A stretch of 64,000 bases of DNA from Paralithodes platypus (GCA_032716605.1 CM064505.1:49393865-49457864); one strand, 5' to 3'; positions 20,546-31,235 are shown, counted from the first letter of the stretch. Translations and numbers: made by a program. Notes: a model not told the origin generated them from the sequence alone.

Positions 20546-22312
20546 TTATATACTGTGGTGGTAGTTTCTTTGTTGTGTCCAAATTTTTGTGTGAGCAAGT
20601 GACCTGAGGGCGTTAAGTCTGGGTGTCAGTTTCTTTTTAATGTTTGTGGTGTGCTGTTTGAATGTCATATGAGTATCATATGTTACTCCTAGGATTTTGG
20701 GTGTGTGTGTATGTGTTAGGGGTGTGTTGTTTATGGTGAGTTGAGGGATGTATTCGTGTTCTCCTGTCCAACTTGTGAGCAGGGTTGCGGTGGATTTGGC
20801 TGGGGCTAGATTAAGTCTGTTTGTAGTGCACCAACCATGTAGTGTGTTGAGATAGGGTTGAAGGAGATCTGTTGCTCTTTTTGGGTCATGGTGTGTGCAT
20901 GTGAGTGTTATGTCATCTGCATAGGAGGCTAAGTTTATTTGGGGCGTATTGGGTGTAGTTATATCGTGCATGTACAGATTGAAGAGTGCGGGCGATAGGA
21001 CGGATCCTTGTGGGACTCCGTTTGGAAAGTTTCTGATTTTAGATGACTGACCGGCAAAAGATATGTGTGCACATCTGCCTGCTAGGAAGTTGGCCAGCCA
21101 CCTTTTTGTGTTGTTGTGCATGTTTGTGTTGTAGATTTTGTTTGTTAGGTTGTGGCGGGGGATGGCATCGAAGGCTTTACTAATGTCGAGTGTGGCTAAT
21201 AGTGATCTGTGTGGTGGTCTAGCTGAGTTGATGCCGTCGAAAGCTCTTTGTGTAAGGTCTGTGAGAAGAGTGTTTGTGGAGTGCAGTGGCCTAAAGCCAT
21301 GTTGTGTTGGAGCTAGGGGTAGGTCAGGTGTAATTAGTTGTAATACTAGGCGTTCCATGACTTTGGAGGGGGAGCAAAGAAGTGTGATGGGGCGGTGCGA
21401 GGAGGGTAGCGTGGGGTCTTTGTTGGGTTTGGGGAATGTGATGATGATACCATGCTTCCAAATGTCTGGTATTGTGTTGTGTGAATAGCTGTAGTTTGAT
21501 ATGTTAGTGAGTGCTTGTATGCCTTGTGGTCCCAGGTGTCTGAGGTGTATGTTGCTTATGTTGTCTAGGCCACAGGCGGGTGAGTGCTTGAGATTGTTGA
21601 TGATATGCTTTGTCTGGTGATTGGTGAAGGGTGTATAGTCAGGGTCTGTGGGGTATTGTCTCTTACGTCGGATGACACGTCGGTCGTCTTTGTGAGGTTT
21701 TAGGTGGCTGACATGTGAAAAGTGATTGATGAGAGTGTTTGCTTGTTGTTTACATGAAGGAGTAGAGTCTGTTGTTGTGATTGCAGAATGTGATTGTGTT
21801 GTGTTGCTGTTGGAAAGTGTGATGCTGTTCAGTGTTTTGTAGAGTTTTTTGGGGTTTGTTTTGTGATCAAGTGTTTGTAGGAAGTTATTCCAATTTAGTT
21901 TTTGTTGTTCTTGTATTTTGTTGTTAGTTTGGGTGTTGAGTGCTTGAATTTGTTGTGTGATGTCTTGTGTGTGGGGTGCTGGGGAGTGTTTCAGTATGTC
22001 GCGTTGTCTGATGAGGTTTTGAATTTCTGGTGTGAAGTTGGGGTTGTGTCTTTTCCTGTTACCTCTTGGAATGTGTTTCTTGTCAGCGTTTTGGATCGTT
22101 TTATTGAGTATGTGTACAGCATTGTTGATGTTAGTGATGGGTGTACTGTTTAGAGTTGTGAAGTGTTGTTCTGTCTCATTTGTGAATGCTTCCCAGTTAG
22201 CTCTTTTATAATTGGTGTATGTGTGTTTGTGGCTAGCTGGGGTGAGTCTGGTTTGGTGGTGATAATGATCGGGAGGTGGTCAGAGCCTAAGGTTCTGACC
22301 ACCCTCCAGGAT
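20546..22312 (-). pseudogene. LINE A copy 2 RT-coding half
   Basis: Encodes LGSDHLPIII endonuclease remnant (frameshifted near 22254), RT motifs TQHGFRPLHSTNTLL, DISKAFDAIPR, GVPQGSVLSP and SYADDITLTC. It is cut at KFGHNKE..., where DIRS-1 begins; an extra base near 20585 also shifts the frame. Very similar to LINE A copy 1. Confidence 0.85.
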
Positions 22313-22380
22313 ACGCATCCCACGGTACTATCCAATGGCTACCTGAATTCTCATCCCACGAAAAACCACACGATTCCCAC

Positions 22381-22507
22381 GGATGCAGAGCTAATGGAAG
22401 CTCTACAGGACGCCGAACTTGATGCCATGGACGATGATTTCACGGGCTTTGGCGGCGACGGTGGGGTGACGGAGAACGAGAGTGGGGCCACGGAGGGTGG
22501 TAACTAA
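22381..22507 (+). pseudogene. Acidic C-terminal tail of P1 transposase (tentative)
   Basis: A short frame ends in DAELMEALQDAELDAMDDDF, FGGDGG and TEGGN before TAA at 22505-22507. Acidic tails are usual for pogo/Tigger transposases, and a similar acidic tail occurs in P3. No DDE catalytic core is present here, so this is a remnant at most. Confidence 0.4.
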
Positions 22508-22997
22508 CATCCGCCTCCCGTCTATCACCACATCCATCACAATAAGCACCTCATCAACTTTTCTAAGTTTTTTGTTTGTGTTTTACTTACCTTTCTTTTC
22601 ATAGCAGCTTGAAAGCCTGTAAGCTTGTTTTGAAAGGCGTCCGTCCGACACATGTAAAAACAGCCGGTAAGGCGTCGCTTGTTCGTGTGTGGCTGTGTTA
22701 TTGTTAAGTAGTGAAAAGTAGTGAAAAGTGGCGACATCGCCACAAAGTTCTCTCCACGAAAATCATCATCACAACTGAACCAGTTGACTTAGAGAGCTCT
22801 ACTCAACGCCATTCTACAGGTACGAAACACATCTACGCTTGGGGATGCGCGGGAATGCGGAAGCAGTCAAAATAACAAAGATATGGTAGCCTAGGCGAGA
22901 CGTTTTTTCGGCCAAATCCCCCAGGTTTTGGGGATATACCGGTATTATAGAATGCGTAGCCGAGGCTGGAGGGTTAAAGCAACTTACTTTGGATTAT
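22508..22997. other. P1 internal non-coding sequence
   Basis: Sequence between the acidic tail and the SINE insertion. It holds no conserved coding frame. AAGTAGTGAAAAGTAGTGAA near 22705 is a short direct repeat. It is presumed to be P1 3' untranslated sequence. Confidence 0.4.
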
Positions 22998-23010
22998 TGG
23001 CATGTAAAGT

Positions 23011-23534
23011 TGTTGTTGTTGTTGTTTTTCCTCAAGCTGCCTGGCCGAACAGCCCCAAGGCCCCGAGCAAGGCCAAGGCCGTAACCGAGCGCCCCCACAG
23101 AACCCTCCCTGCCGACCACAATAAAGCCTGGGTGACCGAAGCCACTCCATGGCGGGGAGCTGAGGAGGGTGCGGAAACGCCCGGGAAACCAAAGCCCCAC
23201 CCAGGGCCCTGTGCCCCTCAGCAATTATGAAGAGAAAGTTGAGGGGCAAAGGAAAGATGTGACGCTTTGGCTTCCAATCTTGGTAGATTAGGAGGTCAAT
23301 CCATGCAAGAGACGCCGTCACTTGAGATCTAGAAAATATATAAGTAAAAGGAACAGTCAGAGTAAGCTATGGGTATGGCAGAGATCGCTCAGTTCTCACT
23401 CTGATAGACCAGCCCGTCACCACATGACTAGAACCCAATCCTCTCAGCATCAGCTAGGAAAGGCCCTAGAAAGCCGCCTTTGGCGGGGGAATAGCTCCCC
23501 TATTTCAACCCTTTTCGGGGTTGGGCACCCGCCC
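23011..23534 (-). mobile_element. SINE copy 1 (LINE A-tailed non-autonomous retroelement)
   Basis: A 524-bp repeat flanked by TGGCATGTAAAGT (22998-23010 and 23535-23547). On the minus strand it starts GGCGGGTGCCCAACCCC and ends in a CTGTTCGGCCAGGCAGCTTG segment plus AACAACAAC. The last 60 or so bases closely match the end of LINE A. No long coding frame. The 5' head has only weak A/B-box resemblance, so it may be a LINE deletion derivative and not a pol III SINE. Confidence 0.85.
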
Positions 23535-23730
23535 TGGCATGTAAAGTGATGGTCAATAGTCGCCCGACGATAGCCTCCAGTACTTTTGTAATTTTCCCCA
23601 TTACTTTAATACTCTGCATCCCACGAATTCCGGTCCCACGGTAATACTTCGGTACCAATAAATCGTGGGATGCGAGATTCTACTGTATGTTTAATACAAG
23701 TGTATATAAAGTAATTCTCATGGTCTAAAA

Positions 23731-23758
23731 CCCACCGAGAGTGAATATACTCGGTGGG
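23731..23758. repeat. Perfect 9-bp hairpin
   Basis: CCCACCGAG and CTCGGTGGG are separated by 10 nt of AT-rich loop. It stands alone between P1 and a LINE A tail. No role can be assigned. Confidence 0.6.
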
Positions 23759-23802
23759 ACGGCTGTATTCCTGTATACTGTATAGTATAAGCAAAAAACG
23801 AT

Positions 23803-23890
23803 GTTGTTGTTGTTGTTGTTCCCTAAGCTGCCTGGCCGAACAGCCCCAAGTCCCTGAGGAAGGCCATGGCCACGATCGGGCTTTCCCACA
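23803..23890 (-). mobile_element. LINE A copy 3: 3' tail only
   Basis: About 88 bp of the LINE A end with a (GTT)n start on the plus strand. Flanked by AGCAAAAAACGA and AGCAAAAAATGA, a near-perfect duplication. This is a severely 5'-truncated insertion. Confidence 0.85.
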
Positions 23891-23934
23891 GCAAAAAATG
23901 ATAATTTTAGAATATCAAACAAACAAATAAAGGA

Positions 23935-24129
23935 AAAGGAGAGAAGAAAGCTGGATATGATGGAAATGAGCTCCTTGAGGAGTATGTGTGGAGTTACTCA
24001 TTATAGGAATATAATTTACCATACGCAAACCTTGCCTTCTGTATACAATGTAATCTTATATTCTACATCTGTACACAATGTAATTTTGTATTCTCTTTGT
24101 TTCAGATACTGCCATCATTGCTTTTCAAT
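23935..24129 (+). repeat. LINE F fragment plus repeat R
   Basis: 23935-24000 encodes ERRKLDMMEMSSLRSMCG, matching LINE F at 47.25 kb. The rest is a short AT-rich repeat (R) ending CTTTTCAATAAAGTTTAAG, also seen at 27622-27667 and 44164-44272. R appears to be inserted into LINE F at the MTRRDR position. Confidence 0.6.
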
Positions 24130-24140
24130 AAAGTTTAAGT

Positions 24141-24664
24141 TGGTGTTGTTCCCCAAGCTGCCTGGCCGAACAGCCCCAAGGCCCCGAGCAAGGCCAAGGC
24201 CATAACCGAGCGCCCCCACTGAACCCTCCCTGCCGACCACAATAAAGCCTGGGTGACCGAAGCCACTCCATGGCGGGGAGCTGAGGAGGGCGACAGAAAT
24301 GCCCGGGAAACCAAAGCCCCACCCAGGGCCCCGCGCCCCTCAGCAATTATGAAGAGAAAGCTGAGGGGCAAAGGAAAAAATGTGGGTCAATCCACGGAAG
24401 AGACGCCGTCACTTGAGATCTAGAAAATATATAAGTAAAAGGAACAGTCAGAGTAAGCTATGGGTATGGCAGAGATCGCTCAGTTCTCACTCTGATAGAC
24501 CAGCCCATCACCACATGACTAGAACCCAATCCTCTCAGCATCAGCTAGGAAAGGCCCTAGAAAGCCGCTTTTGGCGGGGGGATGGCTCCCCTATTTCAAC
24601 CCCGAAATTTGGCGGGGGGATGGCTCCCCTATTTCAACCCCTTTCGGGGTTGGGCACCTGCCCT
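24141..24664 (-). mobile_element. SINE copy 2
   Basis: Same family as copy 1, flanked by AAAGTTTAAGT (24130-24140 and 24665-24675). The empty site is present at 44.25 kb (AATAAAGTTTAAGAAGCAAG). The 5' head carries a short local duplication of the CCCCTATTTCAACCCC block. Confidence 0.88.
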
Positions 24665-24675
24665 AAAGTTTAAGT

Positions 24676-24939
24676 AGCAAGAGATTGTATACTTATCTAT
24701 GATGGCAGTATCTGGGAAAGTTCTAGGTGTATGGTGGAGGTACTCGATGATCAACGGGGGAAACGTCCGGGCCACCCTGGCCGTCAGGTCTGCCTGCCTC
24801 ACCAACAAAAACCTGATAATTTACCACCCTAGACAATGTAGTTTTCCTGTGGCAGTGGCCAGAATTGTGTGATTGGCCTGTGTAGCCATATCCTGTGAGC
24901 AATAGCTCCACTAGAAATGAATGGAGAATGCGAATAGAC
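24676..24939. other. Unassigned sequence upstream of Gypsy relic
   Basis: Possibly degraded retroelement DNA. The first bases continue repeat R. No coherent frame or inverted repeat was recognised. Confidence 0.3.
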
Positions 24940-26235
24940 GAGTGCGCCTCCAACCCCTCCCGTCCAGCCGGCCTATCCATTCCAGTGCATTGTTTCCGAC
25001 TACTTCCACTACCGTGGCCGGAACTAATTGGTAGCTGTGGACAGATACAGCAACTGGCCAATTGTGGAGGAGGCTACCGATGGCGCCGCTGGACTAATCA
25101 GTGCCCTGTGCCGCATCTTTGTCACCTATGGCATCAGTGATAAGCTGACATCGGATGGCGGCCCAGAGTTCCGGTCCAGCAAAACAACATTCCTACACAA
25201 TTGGAGCGTGGACCACCACATGTCATCCGTTGCCTTCTCATACAGCAATTGCCGTGCAGAGGTGGAGGTTAAAACCGTGAAACGCCTGATCACAGACAAC
25301 ACCAGCACTGACGGCAAGCTGGACACTGACAAATTCCAACGGGCCATACTGCAGTACTGCAATACCCCCGACCGTGACACGCATTTCTCCCCTGCTATGT
25401 GCATATTCGGACGGCCCATAAGAGACTTCATCCCCATCCACCCCGGCAAATACCAGTCACATACATGGCAGGAGACCCGTCTCTTTAGGGAGGAGGCGCT
25501 GCGTAACCGTCGCATGCGTGCCGTTGAACGCCTTTCTGAGCACACCCGCACCCTTCCTCCACTCGTTGTAGGGGACTGCGTCTGCATCCAGAATCAGACG
25601 GGCCCCCACCCCACGAAGTGGGATAAGACTGGCATTGTGATTGAGGTGCGCCAGTTCGACCAATATGTGGTAAGAGTGGACGGCTCAGGACGTGTCACAC
25701 TGCGTAACAAGAAATTCCTGCGCAAATACTTACCCATCATACCCCGCGCACCTTTAGCTATGGCGCCTGGCCCCACGGCAATCCCCATTCCACCGGTAGT
25801 CACACCAACTGCAACTACACTGACAGCCAAACCAGAGTCACACGTCAATGACCCGCCGCCGCCTACCACACCTCAGCCACCCCAAACCGACTGTCCTGCT
25901 GGCCAGAATGACTCACCTAACCCAGTATCACTGCTTACCCCCAACTCCTCAGAAACCACGGCCTTCCCAAAGCCCACCAACCCCATCCCTCGAGCGCTAC
26001 GTGCCCTCATGCCCCATAACGCCCCTGGCCTCAAGGAGCGGCCCACCACCACCACGGCACTCCCTTCAACCTCCACTAACCGGTCACCAGGCCCAATCAC
26101 ACGTCGCTCAACTAGGAGAACCGCGCCGCCAGGTTGGTTGAGGAACGGGGATTTTATAGACAAATGACCGCTATTTGATTGAACCTACAGGCAGTTCTGT
26201 CATGTACCTTATATCAGCCTTTGTCACTCCCTTCT
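24940..26235 (+). mobile_element. Ty3/Gypsy retrotransposon 3' relic
   Basis: The sequence keeps only the integrase and C-terminal tail of a Gypsy-type pol. The upstream part (24940-25027) carries frameshifted integrase N-terminal sequence (PSRPAGLSIPV, then SDYFHYRGRN). No LTR is recognisable; the right end is overrun by CR1-A copy 2. Confidence 0.75.
25028..26167 (+). pseudogene. Gypsy-type integrase core and C-terminal region
   Basis: About 379 codons open to a stop. [12 protein letters not shown] holds the first catalytic Asp, [13 protein letters not shown] the second, and [14 protein letters not shown] the Glu, giving the DDE arrangement of retroviral-type integrases. A beta-rich C-terminal part follows ([33 protein letters not shown]), then a Pro/Thr-rich tail ending [14 protein letters not shown]. 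The first Met is internal to the integrase. No RT or protease remains, so it is an orphan 3' fragment. Confidence 0.85.
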
Positions 26236-26236
26236 T

Positions 26237-27605
26237 ACAGTTTCTTACAGTAGATCCTCTGGAAAAAGGCAAACTATGCCTGTGTATCCAGCTCAGTACC
26301 AGTACTTGCACTGCTGCGGTCGTTCACGGTGTTGGCGGCGGCGGTAGCAGACGCAACATTTTTACTATTCTGTATTTTTGTTTTATAATCAAACTTCAAA
26401 TCTTGTCTTCCCCATGCTTTATCAAGATTACTTTCAAACTCCCTTATTGATTCGGAATCGACTACATACTGGGGCAGTGTGTTCCACTCATTTACCACTC
26501 TATCACAAAATGACTTCTTTGCCTTCTCAAGCCTATTTCTTTCTTTGTAAATTTTCTTAGAGTGTCCTCTCGTTCTTGTTCCCTCCCGCATCAAGAAGAT
26601 ACCTTCACACACATCCTCATCGTACTTTCCTGACACTATCTTAAAAGTCTCTATCATATCCCCTCTCTTTCTCCTATATGCCAGTGTCGGAAGCCCCAGT
26701 GTCCTCAACCTCTGCTCATAGCCCGCGCTCTTCAACGTTGGTACCAGCTTGCTAGCTCTCCTCTGCACTTTCTCCACTGCTTCTATATCCTTTACCATAT
26801 ATGGCGATGGGCTGACCTATCAGAGTGAGACCTGAGCGATCTCTGCCATACCCATAGCTTACTCTGACTGTTCCTTTTACTTATATATTTTCTAGATCTC
26901 AAGTGACGGCGTCTCTTCCGTGGATTGCCCTCCCAATCTACCAAGATTGGAAGCTAAAGCGTCACATTATTCCTTTGCCCCTCAACTTTCTCTTCATAAT
27001 TGCTGAGGGGCACAGGGCCCTGGGTGGGGCTTTGGTTTCCCGGGCGTTTACGCACCCTCTCAGCTCCCCGCCATGGAGTGGCTTCGGTCACCCAGGCTTT
27101 ATTGTGGTCGGCAGGGAGGGTTCTGTGGGGGCGCTCGTTTATGGCCTTGGCCTTACTCGGGGCCTTGGGGCTGTTCGGCCAGGCAGCTTGGGGAACAACA
27201 ACAACAACCATATATGGAGCCCACACCTGGTTCGCATATTCCAGGTGCGGCCTAACCAGCGCTGTATAGAGATTCCTGAAGATTTCTTCGTCAAGTGACA
27301 CAAATGTCCTCCTTATCAGCCCTACAATTCTATTGGCTTTGTTTATCTTTTCCGCTAAATGTTCTGAGAAATTTAACTTATTGTCTATCACTACTCCTAT
27401 ATCCTTTTCTGCATTCACATCCTCCATCGCTTCATACATACTGTATCCTACCTTGTCTATCTTGCTGGTCCCAATCCGCATGTACTTTCATTTTTTTGGA
27501 TGAAAAGGCATTAACCAATGCTCAGACCATCCCTTCATGCCCTCCACATCTCCTTGAAGCAAACCCATATCTTCCTTACTCCTCACTCTTCTATACAGCT
27601 TAGTG
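26237..27605 (-). mobile_element. CR1-A copy 2, split by SINE copy 3
   Basis: Starts with the same TACAGTTTCT-type 3' repeat as copy 1 and encodes the same thumb and C-terminal blocks (26274-26798; 27207-27481). It ends (5' truncation) after VRSKEDMGLLQ-type RT sequence near 27605. The two halves restore WAPYMVKDIEAVEKV when the SINE is removed. Confidence 0.85.
26805..27206 (+). mobile_element. SINE copy 3, 5' truncated, in CR1-A
   Basis: Plus-strand member starting CGATGGGCTGACCTATC and ending GCTTGGGGAACAACAACAAC. Flanked by ACCATATATGG (26794-26804 and 27207-27217). About 400 bp. Confidence 0.9.
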
Positions 27606-27621
27606 TCAATGGTGTTCCAAT

Positions 27622-27667
27622 GGCTTGGGGAGGGCATATAGGAATATCATTTACCACACGCAAACCC
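27622..27667 (+). repeat. Left piece of repeat R, split by CR1-B
   Basis: ATAGGAATATCATTTACC and CCTTCTGTATAC match repeat R at 24.0 kb. The rest of R (AATGTAATCTTATATTC) is at 44164, just beyond the CR1-B 3' repeats. This suggests that CR1-B inserted into R. Confidence 0.6.
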
Positions 27668-27946
27668 TGCCTTCTGTATACACACCGTCCTACCTCCGAG
27701 CTGTCAACACCTCGCAGCTGCTCTCTGACAATGAGTTACCTTGTTTGAAGTGCATAGGAGTGTCTAAGTGTTGTCCCAGTTAGTTATATGAGCATTTCAT
27801 AAGTAATTAGATGTTTTATGAGCATGTAATAAGTAATTAGATATTCCAAGTAGTTGAAAATATGGATTAATTAAAACAGTTCCTGGAGTGAGAAGGTATC
27901 GTGGGGCGATTGTTTTATTTATAGGCTAGCAGACGACCACCTCACG

Positions 27947-28939
27947 ATGGCGGGAAGGCGTGAGAGCCTAGCTGGTGATGAGGAGAACTTCGAGTTCGAA
28001 GGCTTTACCACCGAGGACAAGGATGATCAGTTGGCATGTATGAATAAACAGTTGATGGGTCTTGTGAGATGGAGGGGAGTGATGGAAAATTGGAGGAAGG
28101 AGTTAGGGGCAATAGTAGAAGTTTTGTCCGATATGTGCGGCGCTGGTAGCGGGGTGGATAGGCCTAGGCCAGTAAGTGACAGCCTTGAGGCCGTGATGGC
28201 CAGAGTAGACGAGTTAGCGGCGGAAAATGTGGCACTCAAGGCTCAGCTTAAGGAATATGAGTGCCACCTGAGTGAGGAAGTAAAAGTAATTAGTGAGGTG
28301 AAAAATGAGTGGACAAGAGTAGAGAGTGCAAAGGTGGTAGCCCTTGAAGAAATTGTGAAGGGGCAAAAGGAAGAGAGAGAAAAGGAAAAGAAAGAGTTTG
28401 AAAAAAATGTAGTGCAAGTTTTAAAGAAGAAAGAGAAGGTAGTGAGAGAGACAATAGATCGAGGTAAGTGTGTAATAATCTTTGGAGATGTGGAAGAGCA
28501 CCTGGCAGATATGAAGGTAAGAAAGGAAAGTGATGATGAGAAAGTCAAGGGGATACTGGAATACTTAGACGAGGGTTATGGATGGGTAAAAGAACTGGAG
28601 GAGGTGAGAAGGTTAGGCAAATATAAGAAGGGCGAGATGAGACCACTAATAGTAGAACTTAAGTCTAGGTCAACGGCAGAAGCAGTAGCCAATGTAAGCT
28701 GGAAATTAAATTTGACAGAGCTGAAGCATATAAGGGTAAAAAAGGACCTAAGTGTAGAAGAACGAGAACAGTTAAGGGAACTCCAAGCTAAGGCTGATGA
28801 AGAGAATGGAAAGTTGTCTGAAGAGCAAAAGAAGATTTTTTTTTGGAGAATAAGGGAAGGGCAATTAAGGAAGTGGTACATCAGGAGCCACCAAGAACCA
28901 AAAGTAAGAGGAGTGATAGTGAAAGAGGCAGAGAGATAA
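27947..28939 (+). CDS. CR1-B ORF1: coiled-coil RNA-binding protein
   Basis: 330 codons from an ATG in ACCTCACGATGGCG. Residues about 80-165 form a Glu/Lys-rich coiled coil (SLEAVMARVDELAAENVALK onward). About 168-260 hold an RRM-like fold candidate (RGKCVIIFGDVEE, EEVRRLGKYKKG, RPLIVELKS). A basic C-terminal domain follows (IRVKKDLSVEEREQLRELQA). This is the layout of LINE ORF1 proteins that coat element RNA. It appears intact. A T9 run at 28836-28844 lies where the ORF2 frame opens. The sense strand is purine-rich. Confidence 0.8.
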   Translation: MAGRRESLAGDEENFEFEGFTTEDKDDQLACMNKQLMGLVRWRGVMENWRKELGAIVEVLSDMCGAGSGVDRPRPVSDSLEAVMARVDELAAENVALKAQLKEYECHLSEEVKVISEVKNEWTRVESAKVVALEEIVKGQKEEREKEKKEFEKNVVQVLKKKEKVVRETIDRGKCVIIFGDVEEHLADMKVRKESDDEKVKGILEYLDEGYGWVKELEEVRRLGKYKKGEMRPLIVELKSRSTAEAVANVSWKLNLTELKHIRVKKDLSVEEREQLRELQAKADEENGKLSEEQKKIFFWRIREGQLRKWYIRSHQEPKVRGVIVKEAER

Positions 28940-29959
28940 GTACCAAATCGGAGCGAGAGATAATGCAGGGAGCAGGGGACCGGAGAGAGAGTCAGGACAT
29001 GGTGGAGAAGGTGAAACAGGGGGAGAGAGAGGGGGTACAGGAGATTGTGGAGGGGGGGGGGGGGAAGAGAATAGAACTAGCAGGGAATGAGGAGTTAGGT
29101 CAGGGAAGGGATGGAGGAGGAGGTGAACCTGGTACGAGGCAAAGAGGGAAGAGAAACAAGGAGGAGGATTCCAATATACTGTGCTACTACACTAATGCAG
29201 ATAGAATAAACAGTAAAAAGGTAGAGTTAGATGATATATTAAGAAAGGATCAACCACAGATAGTCTGTTTGACGGAGACAAAGCTGAACCAGGACTTTGA
29301 CAGCAATATAGTGTTTAGTGAAGGATATAATGTATGGAGATATGATAGAAAGGAAAAAAGGGGAGGTGGAGTGGCAGTATTAATTAAGAACCCTATGACA
29401 GCAATGCAAGTGGAGTTAAATAATGACAAGGCAGAAATAATGGCAGTTGAACTCAATGATATAGAAGGAAAAAAGATAGACATAGCAGTAGTTTACATGC
29501 CACCAAAGACCAGAGCATGGAGGGAGTTAGAGTTTGAGGAGATGGTCGAGGATATGATTCAGTCGTTGAGAAGATTGCTTTTAAGAAAGAATATTGATTT
29601 TGGTGGGAGATTTCAACTCTGGTGAGGCTAATTGGGAATCGGGAGATGCAGGGCCAAATCAGAGATCCTGGGGAAGTCGGCTATTAGAGTTGGTTACGGA
29701 GAATGTACTTGCACAAGATGTGAAGGAGAATACTAGAATGAGGGGTAATAACGAACCTTCTAAACTCGATCTGATTTTTACAAAAGATCCTCACGAAATT
29801 AGTGATATGAACTATCTATGTCCTGTAGGCAAAAGTGATCACCTATTACTGAAATGGAAGTTGATCTCGAGTAATGCCAATAGATTAGACAATAGCTATA
29901 TAAATGACAAACTAAATTATAGTAAAGCTGATTATGTATCCTTGAAAAAATATTTATAA
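28843..29959 (+). pseudogene. CR1-B ORF2 N-terminus: apurinic-type endonuclease
   Basis: Opens in the -1 frame relative to ORF1, overlapping it by about 100 nt. After a charged linker it encodes TNADRINSKKVELDDIL, IVCLTETKLNQDF (catalytic Glu), GGGVAVLIKN and AVVYMPP. A frameshift near 29600 leads to LVGDFNSGEANWE, SKLDLIFTKD and VGKSDHLLL (Asp-His), all expected APE-endonuclease motifs. No ATG lies near the frame opening, so expression would need frameshifting or reinitiation. Broken by the frameshift. Confidence 0.8.
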
Positions 29960-30181
29960 TAGGTTCCTCAAAATTTATGGAGAAGGAACCAATCTGTTTG
30001 TCCCAAGATATAAAACTGGAAATTTTACTAAGCAGAAAGAATGGTTTAACTTGAAATGCAAAAGAGCTTTGGATAAGCGTGATGCAGCTTGGGCTAGATT
30101 AAGAAGAAGGAACACCGAGAGTAATCGGATACATATAAACAGGAGAGGAATAGATATGTTAACATAATTAGGCAAGTTAAA

Positions 30182-31077
30182 ATGAACTATGAGAAGAATA
30201 TAGTAAATAAATGTGAAAGTGACCCTAAATTGTTTTATAAATATATAAACAGTAAGTTGAAGGTAAAGAAACAAATTACTAAATTAAGAGTAGATGCTAT
30301 GACGTATGAAAATGTATCGGACATGTGCGAGGTAATGAATAACAAATTGGGGTCGTTTTTTAGTAGAGATGAAAGTTTTGATGAACCACAGGCGGGAGTA
30401 CTGGAGAGTGGTCTTAGCAAGATTGAAATAACTAGAGATGAACTGTTATCTGCGATGAGAGGACTTGAAGTAAGGAGAGCTATGGGACCGGATGAAGTGT
30501 CTGCCTGGGTTTTAAAGGAGTGTGCAGAGCAATTAGTGGAGCCAGTGAGGGACATAATTCAAGTTTCCTTAGATAAAGAACAGGTTCCTGTTGAATGGAA
30601 AAGAGCAAATATCATTCCGATAAACAAGAATGGAAGCCCTGAGGACCCGTTAAACTATAGACCAGTTTCACTTACTAGAATTGTATGCAAGATTTGTGAA
30701 AAGCTAATTAGGAAGAGATGGATGAAAATGTTGGGAGAGAAAGACGATAATAATCCCAAAGCAATTTGGATTCAGAGAAGGGACATCTTGTGTTACCAGT
30801 CTGCTATGTTACTACAGTAGGGTGATAGATGTACTGCAAGAAAGAGGCGGATGGATGGACTGCGTCTACTTAGACCTTTCCAAAGCATTCGATAAGGTAC
30901 CACATAAGAGATTGTTATCTAAGATTGAGACGATAGGATGTGTCAGGGGGAGTTTGCTGAAATGGATGGGGAGCTATTTAACAGATAGAGAAATGAGGAC
31001 CAACATTAGAGGAACTTACTCATCGTGGCGGAAAGTTGAGAGTGGTGTGCCACAGGGATCTGTGTTGGCACCTTTGG
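30182..31077 (+). pseudogene. CR1-B RT N-terminal half
   Basis: DPKLFYKYINSKLKVKKQI, RAMGPDEVSAWVLKECAEQL, VPVEWKRANIIPINKNG and NYRPVSLTRIV lead into RT. After a frame break near 30780-30822 come VYLDLSKAFDKVPHKRL (catalytic Asp) and SGVPQGSVLAP, where CR1-C is inserted. The RT continues at about 42475. Confidence 0.8.
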
Positions 31078-31235
31078 AGAATACACCAAAGACGAAGTAC
31101 AAATGAGTAATGCCCTCAATACCTTCTTTGCATCAGCTTTTACAACAGAAGACCTCAGTGATATCCCTACACCATCGCCGATTCAGATTGATAATTCAGA
31201 TGTTCTAAGCAATATCACCGTTACAGAGAGAAGTA

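Larger units (their letters stand above)
10024..22312 (-). mobile_element. LINE A copy 2, split by DIRS-1
   Basis: Reversed LINE A, 5' truncated at CTCCAGGAT, with the ACAACAAC tail at the low-coordinate end. The target duplication is ACGCATCCCACGGT (10010-10023, 22313-22326), 14 bp. The two halves (10024-10795, 20546-22312) join exactly when DIRS-1 is removed, matching the uninterrupted copy at about 5596. Confidence 0.9.
9970..23685. mobile_element. P1: pogo/Tigger-like DNA transposon relic, carrying nested insertions
   Basis: Ends are inverted repeats: CAGTAGAGTCACGCATC on the left and the complement of GATGCGAGATTCTACTG on the right, flanked by TA (9968-9969, 23686-23687). A GCATCCCACG-like subterminal motif recurs near both ends. 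Without LINE A copy 2 and the SINE it is under 0.9 kb, so it is a deletion derivative. A short acidic frame at 22381-22507 resembles the tail of pogo-type transposases. LINE A copy 2 entered through ACGCATCCCACGGT inside its terminal region. Confidence 0.75.

Noticed and set aside
28214..28881. Minus-strand Ser/Phe-rich frames opposite CR1-B ORF1
   Set aside because: Shadow frames of a purine-rich coding strand; ORF1 on the plus strand has a recognised architecture.
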